Source of the DNA: Zygnema cylindricum
Taxonomy: Eukaryota; Streptophyta; Zygnematophyceae; Zygnematales; Zygnemataceae
Assembly: GCA_037447655.1 (NCBI GenBank)
Contig: JBBHKE010000336.1
Span: 34,182-98,181, forward strand
Reading direction: 5' to 3'
Length of the DNA stretch: 64,000 bases
The position numbers and the translations under genes are program-made. The notes beneath the pieces are model-generated. The model did no database searches. It saw nothing but the letters and a program-made list of their open reading frames with translations, and was not told the origin of the DNA. Positions 32,560 to 42,395 of the stretch are shown one piece after another (the stretch's first letter is position 1; the number at the start of each line of letters is the position of its first letter).

Positions 32560-34201
32560 TAGGACTCAGTAAGTTTCCTGTCAACCTTCAACATTTTGTC
32601 AGATATATTTTGTTTACCAAACTATAGTTTTCTTTTCAAAGTAAAATTCATAGATCATAAGTGCTTATTATACGAGTATTATACGCATATAATATGTTTA
32701 ATCACATATACTGTTTCCAATTGTTTTTACACATCGGAACTATGGTTCGTTGAACGACTGATTTTGCACAAAATTTAGTTTATCTCTTATCCATATCCCA
32801 TTTCCCTTGCTAGTCACCTTCAATGGATTGGGCTTGGTGCTTTTGAAACAAATAACTCTTGCTTTGACGCAAAGGCCATGCTTATTAGAGGGCCTCCACT
32901 TAGCATTAAAAATATCACGCATTTAAACATTTACATTGAGTTAAATTGGTTTCAAAGTACAACATTCTTGCAAAATTTGGGGTCTTTCCATTGATAGATA
33001 TGCTTTTTTAAGTGTTCTATCATTTTGTCATTCAACCTGATTGATGCTCTTTGTTCTGTGGTCTGTTTTATGGATAATTTCCGGTTATAGAACTATATGG
33101 AGCAATGTGTCAACCTCTTTAGGTGGTGATGTTTTGGATTTTGGAATCGTTGCTGATCGTGTGAAGAACCTGCGATGGTGATTCCAAGTCATACTTTATG
33201 GATTGCCCTACTTCAAATAAATTTAATTTTGTTTAACTACTTTACACAAAAAAAAAATATGCTTAGGCAAATAGGAATATAATTTAGTTTAGGCTGTGAA
33301 GGCAAAGCACAAGCTGGTTTAAATTTGTATACTGAAATACTTGGGCATGTAAAGGTTGTGAGTAAGTCTTGGACTCAACGAGGCTTATGTACACAAGCTT
33401 ATATGTGCATATCTAAGATGTATGCATAATATATATAATAGATATAAACATATATGTGATTGAGTCATGGCTGGTGTTCCTTGGATGACGTTTATTCGTC
33501 TTTCATAGTGTGTGTCTGAAGCACAACATCGATTTTTGGCCTGTTCTTGCTTTATTTTTGTCCTTGAAGTTTAGTATGGACAAATTTGTTTTTTTCCATA
33601 AAATTTTGCGGATGGAGTTCCTTGTTTGGTTTAAAGAAATCAAGGTGGCTAAAACTAGCCTAATGGTTTCCCCTCCAAACTCTAATCTGTAGAGTTCTCT
33701 TCCCAACCACATTTTCTTCCCAACCACATTTACCGCTGCAGTTTCAATCTTGGGGCTCCTATTCTGGAGAAATTCTGATGTCTCCCAGCTGTTTTCAGAA
33801 AATGTATGTTTCCTTTCTCTTCCTCAATTCTATGGTGGAAGGTGTCCTTGTTACTGTTTTCTGTTTTCTTTCCTTTTGAAGCTCCTTGTTTGAGAATTTC
33901 CCCTCTGGTTTTGTCCGGGCGTTTCGCTCCCCCTAAAAGATTTAGTTTTCTGTTTTTGTTTTCAGTTTCGGGATTGGATGGTGATTTTAGGGTTTCAATC
34001 TTTCTTACTTCCTCCTTTGTGATCACCTTTTCCACTGCTCTTTCTTCTAGGTTCACTTACATGGGAGGTGTGGCCAGCTGAACCTCGACACTTCTCGCAC
34101 TTCTTTGATGTGGGTATTCGGTTTCGGCATCTGTCCCTCGAAGGTAAGACACACTTGTCTTTGGGCTGCTCCAACACTCTCCACCTGTTGTCGTGCAATC
34201 A
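32560..34201. other. Intron-like DNA, no firm gene
   Basis: T-rich DNA with several candidate splice sites. Minus-strand ORFs (33503-34245) include a KCEKCRGSAGHTSH segment that only loosely recalls a zinc knuckle. No consistent gene model emerges. Confidence 0.35.
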
Positions 34202-34288
34202 GATTTGGATTTTTTGCATTCCCTTATGATTTGGACTCTTTGCATTGCCTTATGTCATCTCATTTGGAGTCTTTGCATTGCCTTATGT
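34202..34288 (+). repeat. Short tandem repeat, three units of ATTTGGA..CTTTGCATTGCCTTATG
   Basis: Three copies of a unit of about 26-32 bases, ATTTGGANTCTTTGCATTGCCTTATG, with small differences between units. Confidence 0.75.
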
Positions 34289-34752
34289 TAGTGAATGAAT
34301 TTAATTATTTTCTTTCCTCTTTGGAAACTGCACTTTTTGACTTGCTGACCGTCTGCCTCTTTTCTTTGCAGGATTAAATCTACCTGAAAGTCCCTCGTGT
34401 GGAATGGCTTCCACTGCACTCCTAGTGTCCTCAAAATCTCGGATTTTTTGTGAGTTTCGGACATTCTTTCTTTTCCGTATAGTTACTCTACTCTCTTATG
34501 CTTGTTTCCCACAACTTGTGAGATCTTTGAGGATTTTCCTAGGGTTTTGCTCTCGGTTGGATTTGGGAGTTTCATATTACCGTTTCGGTAACTTGATTCT
34601 TGATCATTTTGATTTTTCTTATATTCCTCATGATCCTCACTCTCTCTCTCACTGTGCCCCAATTTCCCCTCTTCTCGTTTTTTTCCCCCTTCTCCTTTTT
34701 TTCTAGCACATTTATGAGTGGTTACGGCTGGAACGCCTTCCACTAGTAGACT
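34289..34752. other. No recognisable gene
   Basis: T/C-rich sequence; ORFs on both strands overlap and match nothing I recognise. Confidence 0.35.
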
Positions 34753-34887
34753 CCTTGTGCAACTCAACCCTGTTACTATTTTATTTCATTTTGCGGCCAA
34801 TACAATATGGGTCTTAAGGCCATATTGTATGTTTTGCATACAATAGGCATATTGTAGGGGCATACGGTCACCTACTTTTTAACTATG
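34753..34887 (-). mobile_element. hAT-like MITE, CATAGTT family, truncated copy 4
   Basis: Reverse-oriented 5' end of the family: CATAGTTAAAAAGTAGGTGACC through the ATACAATATGGGTCTTAAGG palindromic block to GGGTTGAGTTGCACA. The other end is missing. It abuts the second copy of the 112-bp repeat. Confidence 0.75.
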
Positions 34888-34999
34888 GTCTTAGATGAAA
34901 TTTTGGTCCTGGAATTGCAAAAGTTTATGTCCTTCAAATTGTCATGTCATTTGAAAAGATGCCCGTGAAACAGAAAACCTTTTCCTAAGCTATCTTTTT
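34888..34999 (+). repeat. 112-bp direct repeat, copy 2
   Basis: Matches 31301-31412 with only a few differences and ends exactly where the LTR of element E begins. Confidence 0.85.
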
Positions 35000-36198
35000 G
35001 TTAGAAACAAAAATGTAATCGGTCGTCGCGGTTTGTCGCGTGACCGAGTAGTTTGTCTTTTCGTCACACGTGTGGTCCTGATTCTATCTTATTGTTTCGC
35101 ATAGTATTTCGCAGATTCCTGGTCTCACGTAGATTCGGTTTCGCGACGACCAGGTACAGATATTGTTTAGTATGTTAGGATTTGCCGTTATTTGGTTTTG
35201 GGTGTAAATTCGGTAGTAAATTAGTACTACGTAGTTTTATGTTGATTTGTTTTGTTTGGTAGGAGTTTCGTGCGCAATATATTTTTATGGTCTTGGTCAT
35301 AGTTGTTCACGACGTTTAGTGCGAACAATTTAATCGCGACGAATTATACGTAATAAACGCATTCAACCTTTTGAAAAAATCGTAAAAATCGTTAATGATT
35401 TTTTGTCCGTACTATTCCATACATGTAAACAAAAATGAATTTTAAATAATACCGCGGTTTGTAAGTTTTACGTTACAAATGCGAAATAGGCTATAGTGGA
35501 AGAGCTAAGAGCCAGGCTCAAATCTCGGCCAATGGAATATTTTTGTCAAAGTCTGTTTGTTTTATACTATTTGACAGGCAGATTACTGGCAGATTACTGG
35601 CAGATTTTCAACATTCCATGGCGGCTTCTTTCAAAAATAATTGAAGAAGACGTTCGTACATTTTTCAACCTTACCGCGCGCAAATAGTGTGATATTTCAA
35701 ACTTTTCTTTTCGAAAAAGTCCGTACATTTTCGAAAAACTAGGTACATGTTCCGTGAAATTTATGTTCAGTTTACTGGACAAAAAATACTAATAACTGCG
35801 ACGTATGTTTTCGTCAAATTCCGTACATTACGGTAAAAGTTCGTACAATTTACGGTAAACGCTGTACCTTTTACATAGATTCCCCGTTCAGTTTACCGGA
35901 CAGAAAGTACATCGCGTTTTTTTTTCCGATTTATTCAAAAGTCACGAATTATACGTTTTAATCGGAAAAAAGGAAAAAATCGCGCGATTTGAACAACTAT
36001 GGTCTTGGTTTATAGTTGTGACGTGACGTCTGATGTATAATATATACTGCAGATTGGTGGGAGGGAAAAATACACTGATTATTGGGGAAAAATGTTCATG
36101 AAATATATTGACTTTTAAAGACTATCATCTCTTGTGTGAAAATTTTTCTTTTATGCTTCCGCTGCTGTTTTGCACTTTGATTTGTTAAGATCATATCA
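34999..36198 (+). repeat. 5' LTR of element E
   Basis: TGTTAGAAAC...ATATCA, about 490 bp once the 704-bp MITE is subtracted. A TATAATATATA box lies near 36030. No second LTR is visible to confirm the ends, so they rest on TG/CA and the primer site. Confidence 0.65.
35298..36001. mobile_element. hAT-like MITE nested in the LTR of E (704 bp)
   Basis: Ends CATAGTTGTTCA and TGAACAACTATG (right end TTGAACAACTATG), exact 8-bp TSD GTCTTGGT (35290-35297 and 36002-36009). The terminal CATAGTT is shared with the 8582/9185/20498 family. Part of its interior is an inverted relative of the hAT MITE at 19275-20094. Confidence 0.85.
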
Positions 36199-36200
36199 AG

Positions 36201-36212
36201 TGGTATCGGAGC
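36201..36212 (+). promoter_or_regulatory. Primer-binding site of element E
   Basis: TGGTATCGGAGC is the usual plant Copia site complementary to the 3' end of initiator tRNA-Met (one mismatch), two bases after the LTR. Confidence 0.8.
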
Positions 36213-36257
36213 TTGTGTGCTCCATTGAGGTGTAGAAGGGTGGCTAGTTTGGCCGCC

Positions 36258-37822
36258 ATGGGGAGAAAGAAGAAAAATACCCCTTCTCCTATGATGCCTT
36301 ATTCTTCTACGATGATTCCTCGACCTGCGGATCCGGATCCTCCGGATCCAACCGAATCCGAATCATCGTCGGATCCGGAAGTAGAGACTCCATTTGCTTT
36401 CACCGGCAAAACTTTTGAGGAAGCCGTTCCGGTCGATCCGATTGGACAAAAGAAGGAGAACGAGGGGAAAAAGAAGGAGGAAGATGATGGGATGGAAGAT
36501 CGTCTTCCAAAACTGATGGATGGTCTTTTCCATTATGTCGATCAACGGATCTCAAAGTCGAACCGTGTCACAAGACCTCCATTTTTCAGAGATCCCATTC
36601 CGACACAAAGCGTCGTTGATACGGAAGGAGATAAAGTAGATGAAGAGGAGAGGAGGGAATTAATTCGAATGGGGAAACTTCCCATTGATGATGATTCTGA
36701 TCTTGATGATTGGAGTGAAAGAGATGAACAAGTTGAATCTATGTCCGGGAAGATCGTCATCTTCAATGGAAAAAATTATCAATCATGGAAGAAATATATC
36801 AAAGGTCAATTTAAATTGAAGCGACTTTGAAAGGTGGTAAAAGGGGTGGACAAGATGCCTACGTCGGATCGGAGAGCTTATTGCGTATGGACAAAGAAAA
36901 ATATTTCCTCCGTTGGCGGTTTATTTCAATCATGTAGCACTTCGATTCACGATTTATTTCTTACCCGAAGATTCGCCCATGATTGTTGGGTGGCCCTTGC
37001 AAATCATTTCGAGAAGAGTCTTCAAAACAAAGGGCAATGTATTTATATCGATTACACATCCTTCAAGGTGAAACCAAATGAATCGATCGATGAGGCCGCA
37101 TAATGATTTAATATCATTATCGAGCAACTCGCAAATATGGGAAAATTTACTGAGGAGAATGATAAGGCATCGGTCTTCATTCATGCCATACCGGTGAAAA
37201 TGATACATTTAAGGGATATTCTCTTATCGAGGGATTCAAATACCTTGGATTCAATTATTGCATTCCTCAAATCTATCGAGGCGAATCGTCATAGCTCATC
37301 GAGGGGAGCTCAACCGACCGGTTCCCTCAATGCGACGACACCGAAAACGCCTGATCTAAATTATTTTCGGGGAAGAGGAGGTAGGAGTGGAGGAAATTCG
37401 AGAGGAAGAGGTGAAAGAGGTCACGAAAGGGCCGGGAGATCGCCCTCCCAGCCCGAATATTCAAATCTGACCAATATTGTCTGCTTTCAGTGCGACAAAC
37501 TTGGTCATATGGCGGCCTCTTGTCCGACAAGGAGCGCCAATGCCAATTTTGCGGGAAATGGGGCCCTATAAGCCCCCAATGTTACTCAATGGCCGAAAAT
37601 GGAGGCGGCGGTGGAAGAGGAGACCGTGGCGGTAGAGGAGACGGCAGCGGCCGATACGGTGATCGCGGCGGCGGTCGTCTTGGTGGGCACGGCAGTAGCG
37701 GCGGCCGCCATGGAAGAGGAGGACATTTTTTTGGTGACGAGCATTTTGAAGGGGAAGGTGAAGGACCGCAGATATTTTCGGTCCTTAACCTGTCGCGTGA
37801 TTTGTTAGGTGTTACGAGATAA
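36258..37822 (+). pseudogene. Gag of element E
   Basis: The likely start is MGRKKKNTPSPMM at 36258. An acidic, Pro-rich leader is followed by KIVIFNGKNYQSWKKYIKGQ, the usual Copia gag entry motif, then a stop at 36830. Gag continues in other frames with FAHDCWVALANHFEKSLQNK (about 36970-37030), breaks at 37103, and resumes with an Arg/Gly-rich stretch and a good CCHC knuckle CFQCDKLGHMAASC (37480-37522). A second knuckle, CQFCGKWGPISPQC, has Pro in place of His. A Gly/Arg-rich tail ends at 37822. At least three frame breaks. Confidence 0.8.
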
Positions 37823-37823
37823 G

Positions 37824-38185
37824 AAAAGAAGTGGATCATAGATTCGGGAGCGTCGCACCACATATGTACGGACGCGTCAATTTTTCACGACATACGACAA
37901 CTCACGGTACTGAAGAAAATTATAGCCGCAAGTGGACAAATAATTTCAATCGATACAGTGGGTACTGTACGGTTAGACTTACCTATTTTGGACTCACGCG
38001 ATGTGGAAAAATTGACGCAAGTCGAACTGACAAATGTTTTATATTTACCTAAAGGTTCAGTGAACCTTCTTAGCGTACCTCAAATCCAAAGAACAGGTTG
38101 AAGCGTACTTTCGTACGGAGATTCCACAATTAAAATTGTATGACCGGATGGTGTACAAATGGGCGAAGGGGAGGTCGCATAATTC
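37824..38185 (+). pseudogene. Protease region of element E
   Basis: Reads WIIDSGASHHICTD, with the DSGAS active site intact, then ISIDTVGTVRLDLP and LTNVLYLPKGSVNLLSVPQI. Stops follow near 38099 and 38140. This is the Copia aspartic protease joined to the pre-integrase segment. Confidence 0.75.
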
Positions 38186-39160
38186 ATGCACAACCGGTTA
38201 ATTTGGCGTCGACCTAAATCCTCCCCAAATTTCGCTGGTATTGTTTCGCAAATATCCGAATTAAAAGGCGATTTAACATTGTGGCACCACCGGATGTGTC
38301 ACACATCTGAGGCGAGTTTACGACGAATGATTAAAAATGGGAGCGTAAGGGGATTAGACTTGGCGTCGGGAGAGAAGATTAACAGGTGTGAGGGATGTAG
38401 TAAGGGGAGACAAATCCGAAAGCCACATCCAGCTAAGGATCCAATGCATCGATCTAAGCATCCGCTTGATCTTGTGCATATTGATTTATGTCGGGATGTT
38501 AATCCGGAGACGATTGGAGGAAACAAATATATTATGGTGGTGGTGGACGACTTCTCTCAATTCACATGGGTAATATTGCTTAAACACAAATCCGAACCAT
38601 TTTTACGCTTTCAAGAGTGGCATGTGATGGCCGAAAGGCAATGTGAGAGAAAATTAAAATCTATGAGATCGGATAATAGAGGGGAATTTCTTGCTTTTGA
38701 TCCTTATTGCAATGAGTGGGGAATTTCTCACCAATACACCGCATCTTACTCACCGGAATCAAATGGTATTGCCGAGAGAAAGAACCGCACTCTCCGAAAG
38801 ATGGTACAATCCATGGTACACGGATCCGGGACGAGTATTAATTTGTGGGGCGATGCTATTTTAAAGGCGAATTATATTTGCAATCGGCGAATTACATCGG
38901 TTTCGGGTGATAAAACTCCGTATGAGTTGTGGTATGTGCGAAAGCCTACTCTACATGACATTCGGATTTGGGGATGCCGTGCGTCGGTTTATATTCAATC
39001 GCAAAAGAGAAAGGGTAAGTTAGCATCAAGGAGATGGAGTGGTTATTTCGTTGGATATAGTGAAAAATGAAGCCTTTATCGAGTTTATGATCCGATTCGA
39101 CATATTGTTGAGAAATCGAGGAATGTGGATTTTCACGAGGACTTATTATCCACAATCTTG
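38186..39160 (+). pseudogene. Integrase of element E
   Basis: Open for 294 codons (38186-39070): HHCC region LTLWHHRMCHTSEASL...CEGCSKG; catalytic core with LVHIDLCRD, MRSDNRGEF and SPESNGIAERKNRTL holding D, D and E. The C-terminal part TPYELWYVRKPTLHDIRIWG fits Copia. A TGA at 39068 interrupts, after which the same frame continues to VDFHEDLL before element G starts. The catalytic residues are intact. Confidence 0.85.
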
Positions 39161-39163
39161 TCG

Positions 39164-39351
39164 TGCATGTGACAAAAGGGATGGTAAACATGCAACACAA
39201 TCAACTGCAAAATAAATAATAAACAAATAAGCGAGAAAGTCATGAACATCTCAGAAAACGAGTGAGAATAATTATGTACAAGCAACAAGCAGCAAATAAA
39301 CATATCATAAGAAAAATAAAGGTAGAGTGAGAGAGGAAGCTAGGAGGCTCA
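39164..39351 (-). repeat. Putative 3' LTR of element G (188 bp)
   Basis: Reads TGAGCCTCCTAGCTTCCTC...GTCACATGCA on the minus strand, directly after a G-run polypurine tract. Ends are inferred from TG/CA; the second LTR is not in the window. A possible TSD TGTCG precedes 39164. Confidence 0.55.
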
Positions 39352-39372
39352 GTTTATTCCCCCCCCCAAGCT
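39352..39372 (-). promoter_or_regulatory. Polypurine tract of element G
   Basis: On the minus strand AGCTTGGGGGGGGGAATAAAC precedes the LTR start. Confidence 0.65.
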
Positions 39373-39374
39373 CT

Positions 39375-39680
39375 TTATCCTGCCGAAGAGCTGGCCAATA
39401 CGACTGGTAACTCCCGGCAACCGTGACAAAACCAATGACCGTCCGGAAGTGCTATTAACGGAGGAACTAAACACTCCATGTGAAATCCTTGGTTGCAATG
39501 GTCGCATAGAAGCAATGATGTTTCTCCGTCGGCTCGGTTGCAAAGTCTGCATTCTGTAGCCTCAGTGATAGGCATACGCATATGGTCCATGTCTTGGGAA
39601 AGATCCAGTAAATAACATGGAGCACGGTTCTTCGAATGCTCCCGCAAGGTTCGCGTATCTGCTCCTTGAAGTCCGAGCAT
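39375..39680 (-). pseudogene. PHD finger at the C-terminus of the element G polyprotein
   Basis: The segment CRLCNRADGETSLLLCDHC followed by NQGFHMECLVPPLIALPDG and HWFCHGC gives the complete Cys4-His-Cys3 pattern of a PHD finger (about 39430-39560), including the aromatic Trp two residues before the last Cys pair. It lies between the integrase C-terminus and the polypurine tract, the place where chromoviruses carry a chromodomain. PHD fingers typically read histone H3 tails. Guidance of integration is inference. It is probably part of the polyprotein, separated from integrase by a frame break near 39700. Confidence 0.75.
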
Positions 39681-39700
39681 GCCATTCGTGTCTACTTTGA

Positions 39701-40800
39701 TTATTCAGAGAGTATGAGGTGAAACATCTGTGTCCAAGGTATCGAACGATTCGCACCGTAAGTAGACATAATCTCCCACTCGGTAAGGCTTCTGCTGGGG
39801 CCAGTAGCCGCCGCTGCGTGTAGTGGGAAAGCGCAAAGTATCTCTGTGCTGGGCGATCTGCAGGTTGTCAAAAGCCATGGGCATCTCTCGGGCAAAAAGC
39901 AACGCCCTATTAATAAGTTCTTCCAGAAAAACCCCGTCAAATAGTAAAGGAAGAGGAAAGCTTGCGGCTTTCTGGATATTCCTACCCAGCAAGGGTTGAC
40001 GCCCAAATAAGACATAGTAAGGAAAGAAATAAGCAGACTCGCCTGTACCGATATTCGATACCCCATGGCAATATAGCCCAGTGACTCGTCCCACAGTGTT
40101 ATATGTTTCTCCAAGCAATGCTTGCGTAATGCCCGCTTGAAGGTCTGAACTGCACGTTCCGCCAATCCATCAGCCTGTGGATGATCGCGGTTTGTTCGAG
40201 GATGGTCTATGAGAGCGTCATCTAGCATTTCTTGGAATTCTCCGCGGAATTCAGTCCCTTGATCTGTGAGGACTTCGGCTTCGGCTGGAGCGCCGTATCT
40301 CATAAGAACATGTTCTTTAAAAGCAGCGGTGGTGAGCTTAGCAATTTTGTGTGGTAACGCTACAACTTCAACCCATTTGCTAAAATTTTCAATCATGATC
40401 ATTATATATTGTTTCCCCCTCCGGGATATCAAAAAAGGGCCTGCCAAATCGCACGACCCGCGGTAAAATATCCCCTCGATGGGTAATGGTTGGAGGGTAG
40501 TCTGCCGGTTGCTAAAAGAGGTACGTAGACGATCACATATTGCACACTTGTGCAATACCGCTGCCACATCACATTGCATCCCAGACCACCAATAGCGTGT
40601 CTGCAGCAAGCTTAAGGTGCTCTTGGTCCCATAGTGACCCAGCTCGGAGTGAATTTGTTCAATCAGCGAGAGGCGTTCAGTCGGATGAGGCACGTGTCTG
40701 TGACTACTGTCCACGAACAATCGAACTAGCGAACCACCTAACCAAAGATAATTTTTAGCCCTTTTTTTTACTCGTTCCTCCTCCTCGGATGTAATGCGTG
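39701..40800 (-). pseudogene. Integrase of element G
   Basis: HHCC domain: HSELGHYGTKSTLSLLQ then CAICDRLR (about 40540-40640). DDE core: SCDLAGPF, VLTDQGTEF and QADGLAERAVQTFKRAL keep all three acidic residues. A frameshift near 40118 moves the rest into the frame of 39705-40118, which ends with the GPY/F-like PYRVGDYVYLRCESF. This is a Ty3/Gypsy integrase with intact catalytic residues but a broken frame. Confidence 0.9.
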
Positions 40801-40949
40801 GTCGGAAGGTTTGTGAGGAGAGGAAAAGAATCAGTGCTCCGTCTCGCCATGGATCCGGAGTAGAACGAGAGTGGGGCAGCGAGGCTAAAGAAAATGTGAT
40901 ATAAAATCCGGCTGACATAGTAGCTAAGTCGTCATCGAAATCCTGCCGA

Positions 40950-41373
40950 ACTCCATTGTCTGTGGTTCTTGGCAAAGGATTTCGGGAAATGCCGTCTGCA
41001 TTCAAACTAAGTAATCCTGGACGGTGAATTATTTCCACATCATATTCTTGTAAAATTAATGCCCATCGCGCTAATTTTCCTGACAGTTTATCGTTGGTCA
41101 TCAGCCAATGTAAAGGCTGATGGTCGATTAGAAGAGTAAACGATTTTCCGTAAAGGTAGTGACAAAAGTGTACAATACCCCAAACTGCTGCTAGACATTC
41201 TCCTTCATAACTAATGTAATTTGACTCCGCACGATTATTACTCATGCTTGCGTAAGCGACCATGTATTCTTCTCCAGTTAGTTCACGTTGAGTTAAGAAG
41301 GTCGCAATGCCAGGCTTTCCGAAGTCTGTTTGTAGGCAGAAAGGTAATTTGGGATTAGGAGGTCGGAGGATTG
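40950..41373 (-). pseudogene. RNase H of element G
   Basis: CLQTDFGKPGIATFLTQRE, AESNYISYEGECLAAVWGIV, LLIDHQPLHWL and IIHRPGLLSLNADGISR are the standard Ty3/Gypsy RNase H blocks in one open frame continuous with integrase. The N gap precedes it. Confidence 0.9.
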
Positions 41374-41383
41374 NNNNNNNNNN
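41374..41383. other. Assembly gap (10 N) inside element G
   Basis: Ten N characters between RNase H and the RT remnant. The missing RT core could lie in this gap. Confidence 0.98.
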
Positions 41384-42395
41384 GAAAACGTGTTCGGTAA
41401 CTTCGTTATTATTAATTTCCAAGCCTTTGAGGATTTACCTTTAAACCGAGATTAGAGAGAGTTAGACTTGTACTAGATGACTTGCTTCACTAAGAAACCT
41501 TATAGTTGCAAAAAAGAAAGAGATACTTACTAGAACTAGCAGTATGGTGGATATTTTACAGATATCTAGAGCTTCTCCTAGCAGGGTAAAAGTTCTGCTT
41601 TGTGACGAATAAACTTTGCTTTACCCTTAATCAACTGGTTGCGACGCGGCTTAACCTCCTTCGATCGGAGTAAATACACATTCGACCATCGGTAAAGTTC
41701 CCATTTGGCATCTTTTTTCCAGGGCATGACATTGGGTGCTACAAAAGTAGAGTCCGAGTGATAAATGAGGCTAGCTTCCTCCAATTCGGCGCAGCGTTGG
41801 TCAACTAATTCCCATTTCGTTTCAAATAAGCAGTGTTTCGTCTTGAAAATGGGACGATCCTCTTCGAGATCTATAGACATTTTATAGGTGGTATGACGAT
41901 CAAGATCATTCATAGAGAAAGAAAAAACGTTGATATTCCAAAGAATCACTTCGTTCAGTAGATCATGTTCAGATTGAGAGAGATTAGAGCCAAATTTCCA
42001 TTTAGGAGTTTCCGAACCTTTAATTATTATTGCTTCAATGGCTTGTGCAAAAGCTAGCTGTTTATCCGCGATAAGTGACTCTGTTAATGAGTAAACAACC
42101 TGTGTTTCCTGTAAGCAATTTGTCAAATGGTGCCAGCTGCGAGTAGGAAAGGCTGCGGTCCAGTGAGGAGGTGTTGAAATATGACTAGAGGGAGCATATT
42201 GGGCAGCAGTATATGCCGGAATGGACCATGACATGTGACTAGGATTCAAGAAATCATAGATGGTGACTTCTAGAGAAGGTTTTATAGGGGATGGAAAGAG
42301 GAAAAATTGAGAAGGTGTCCCTCTAAGGGTGACTGGAGATCTTGTAGGTATGTGTTTAGAAATTGAAGATGCATTCCCCCCCCTAGCTGGTTGAG
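41384..42395 (-). pseudogene. Reverse transcriptase of element G, core missing
   Basis: Entry region FKTKHCLFETKWELVDQRCA, EEASLIYHSDSTFVAPNVMP and WKKDAKWELYRW is the start of a Ty3/Gypsy RT. It then degenerates at about 41640. A later remnant, GLKVNPQRL (41405-41450), is the end of the palm. The catalytic YxDD and surrounding 150-200 residues are absent, through deletion, the N gap, or both. Confidence 0.8.

Larger units (their letters stand above)
34999..39163 (+). mobile_element. Copia LTR retrotransposon E, 3' part replaced
   Basis: A 5' LTR (34999-36198, inflated by a nested MITE) is followed by a 3'-end tRNA-Met primer site, gag with a zinc knuckle, protease and integrase. The element is cut at 39163, where the LTR of Gypsy element G begins. 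RT, RNase H and the 3' LTR are not in the window. Codon choice and protein similarity set it apart from A, B and C. Confidence 0.85.

Noticed and set aside
32740-32922. Minus-strand 60-codon ORF resembling a plant transposase segment
   Set aside because: Resemblance is vague, and no second motif, terminal repeat or TSD supports it.
33503-34245. Minus-strand ORFs with a CEKCRGSAGHTSH segment as a zinc-knuckle gag
   Set aside because: Spacing does not fit CCHC, the frames do not chain, and no LTR or pol sequence is nearby.
37582-37863. Pro/Arg-rich minus-strand ORF
   Set aside because: Shadow of the Gly/Arg-rich gag tail of element E.
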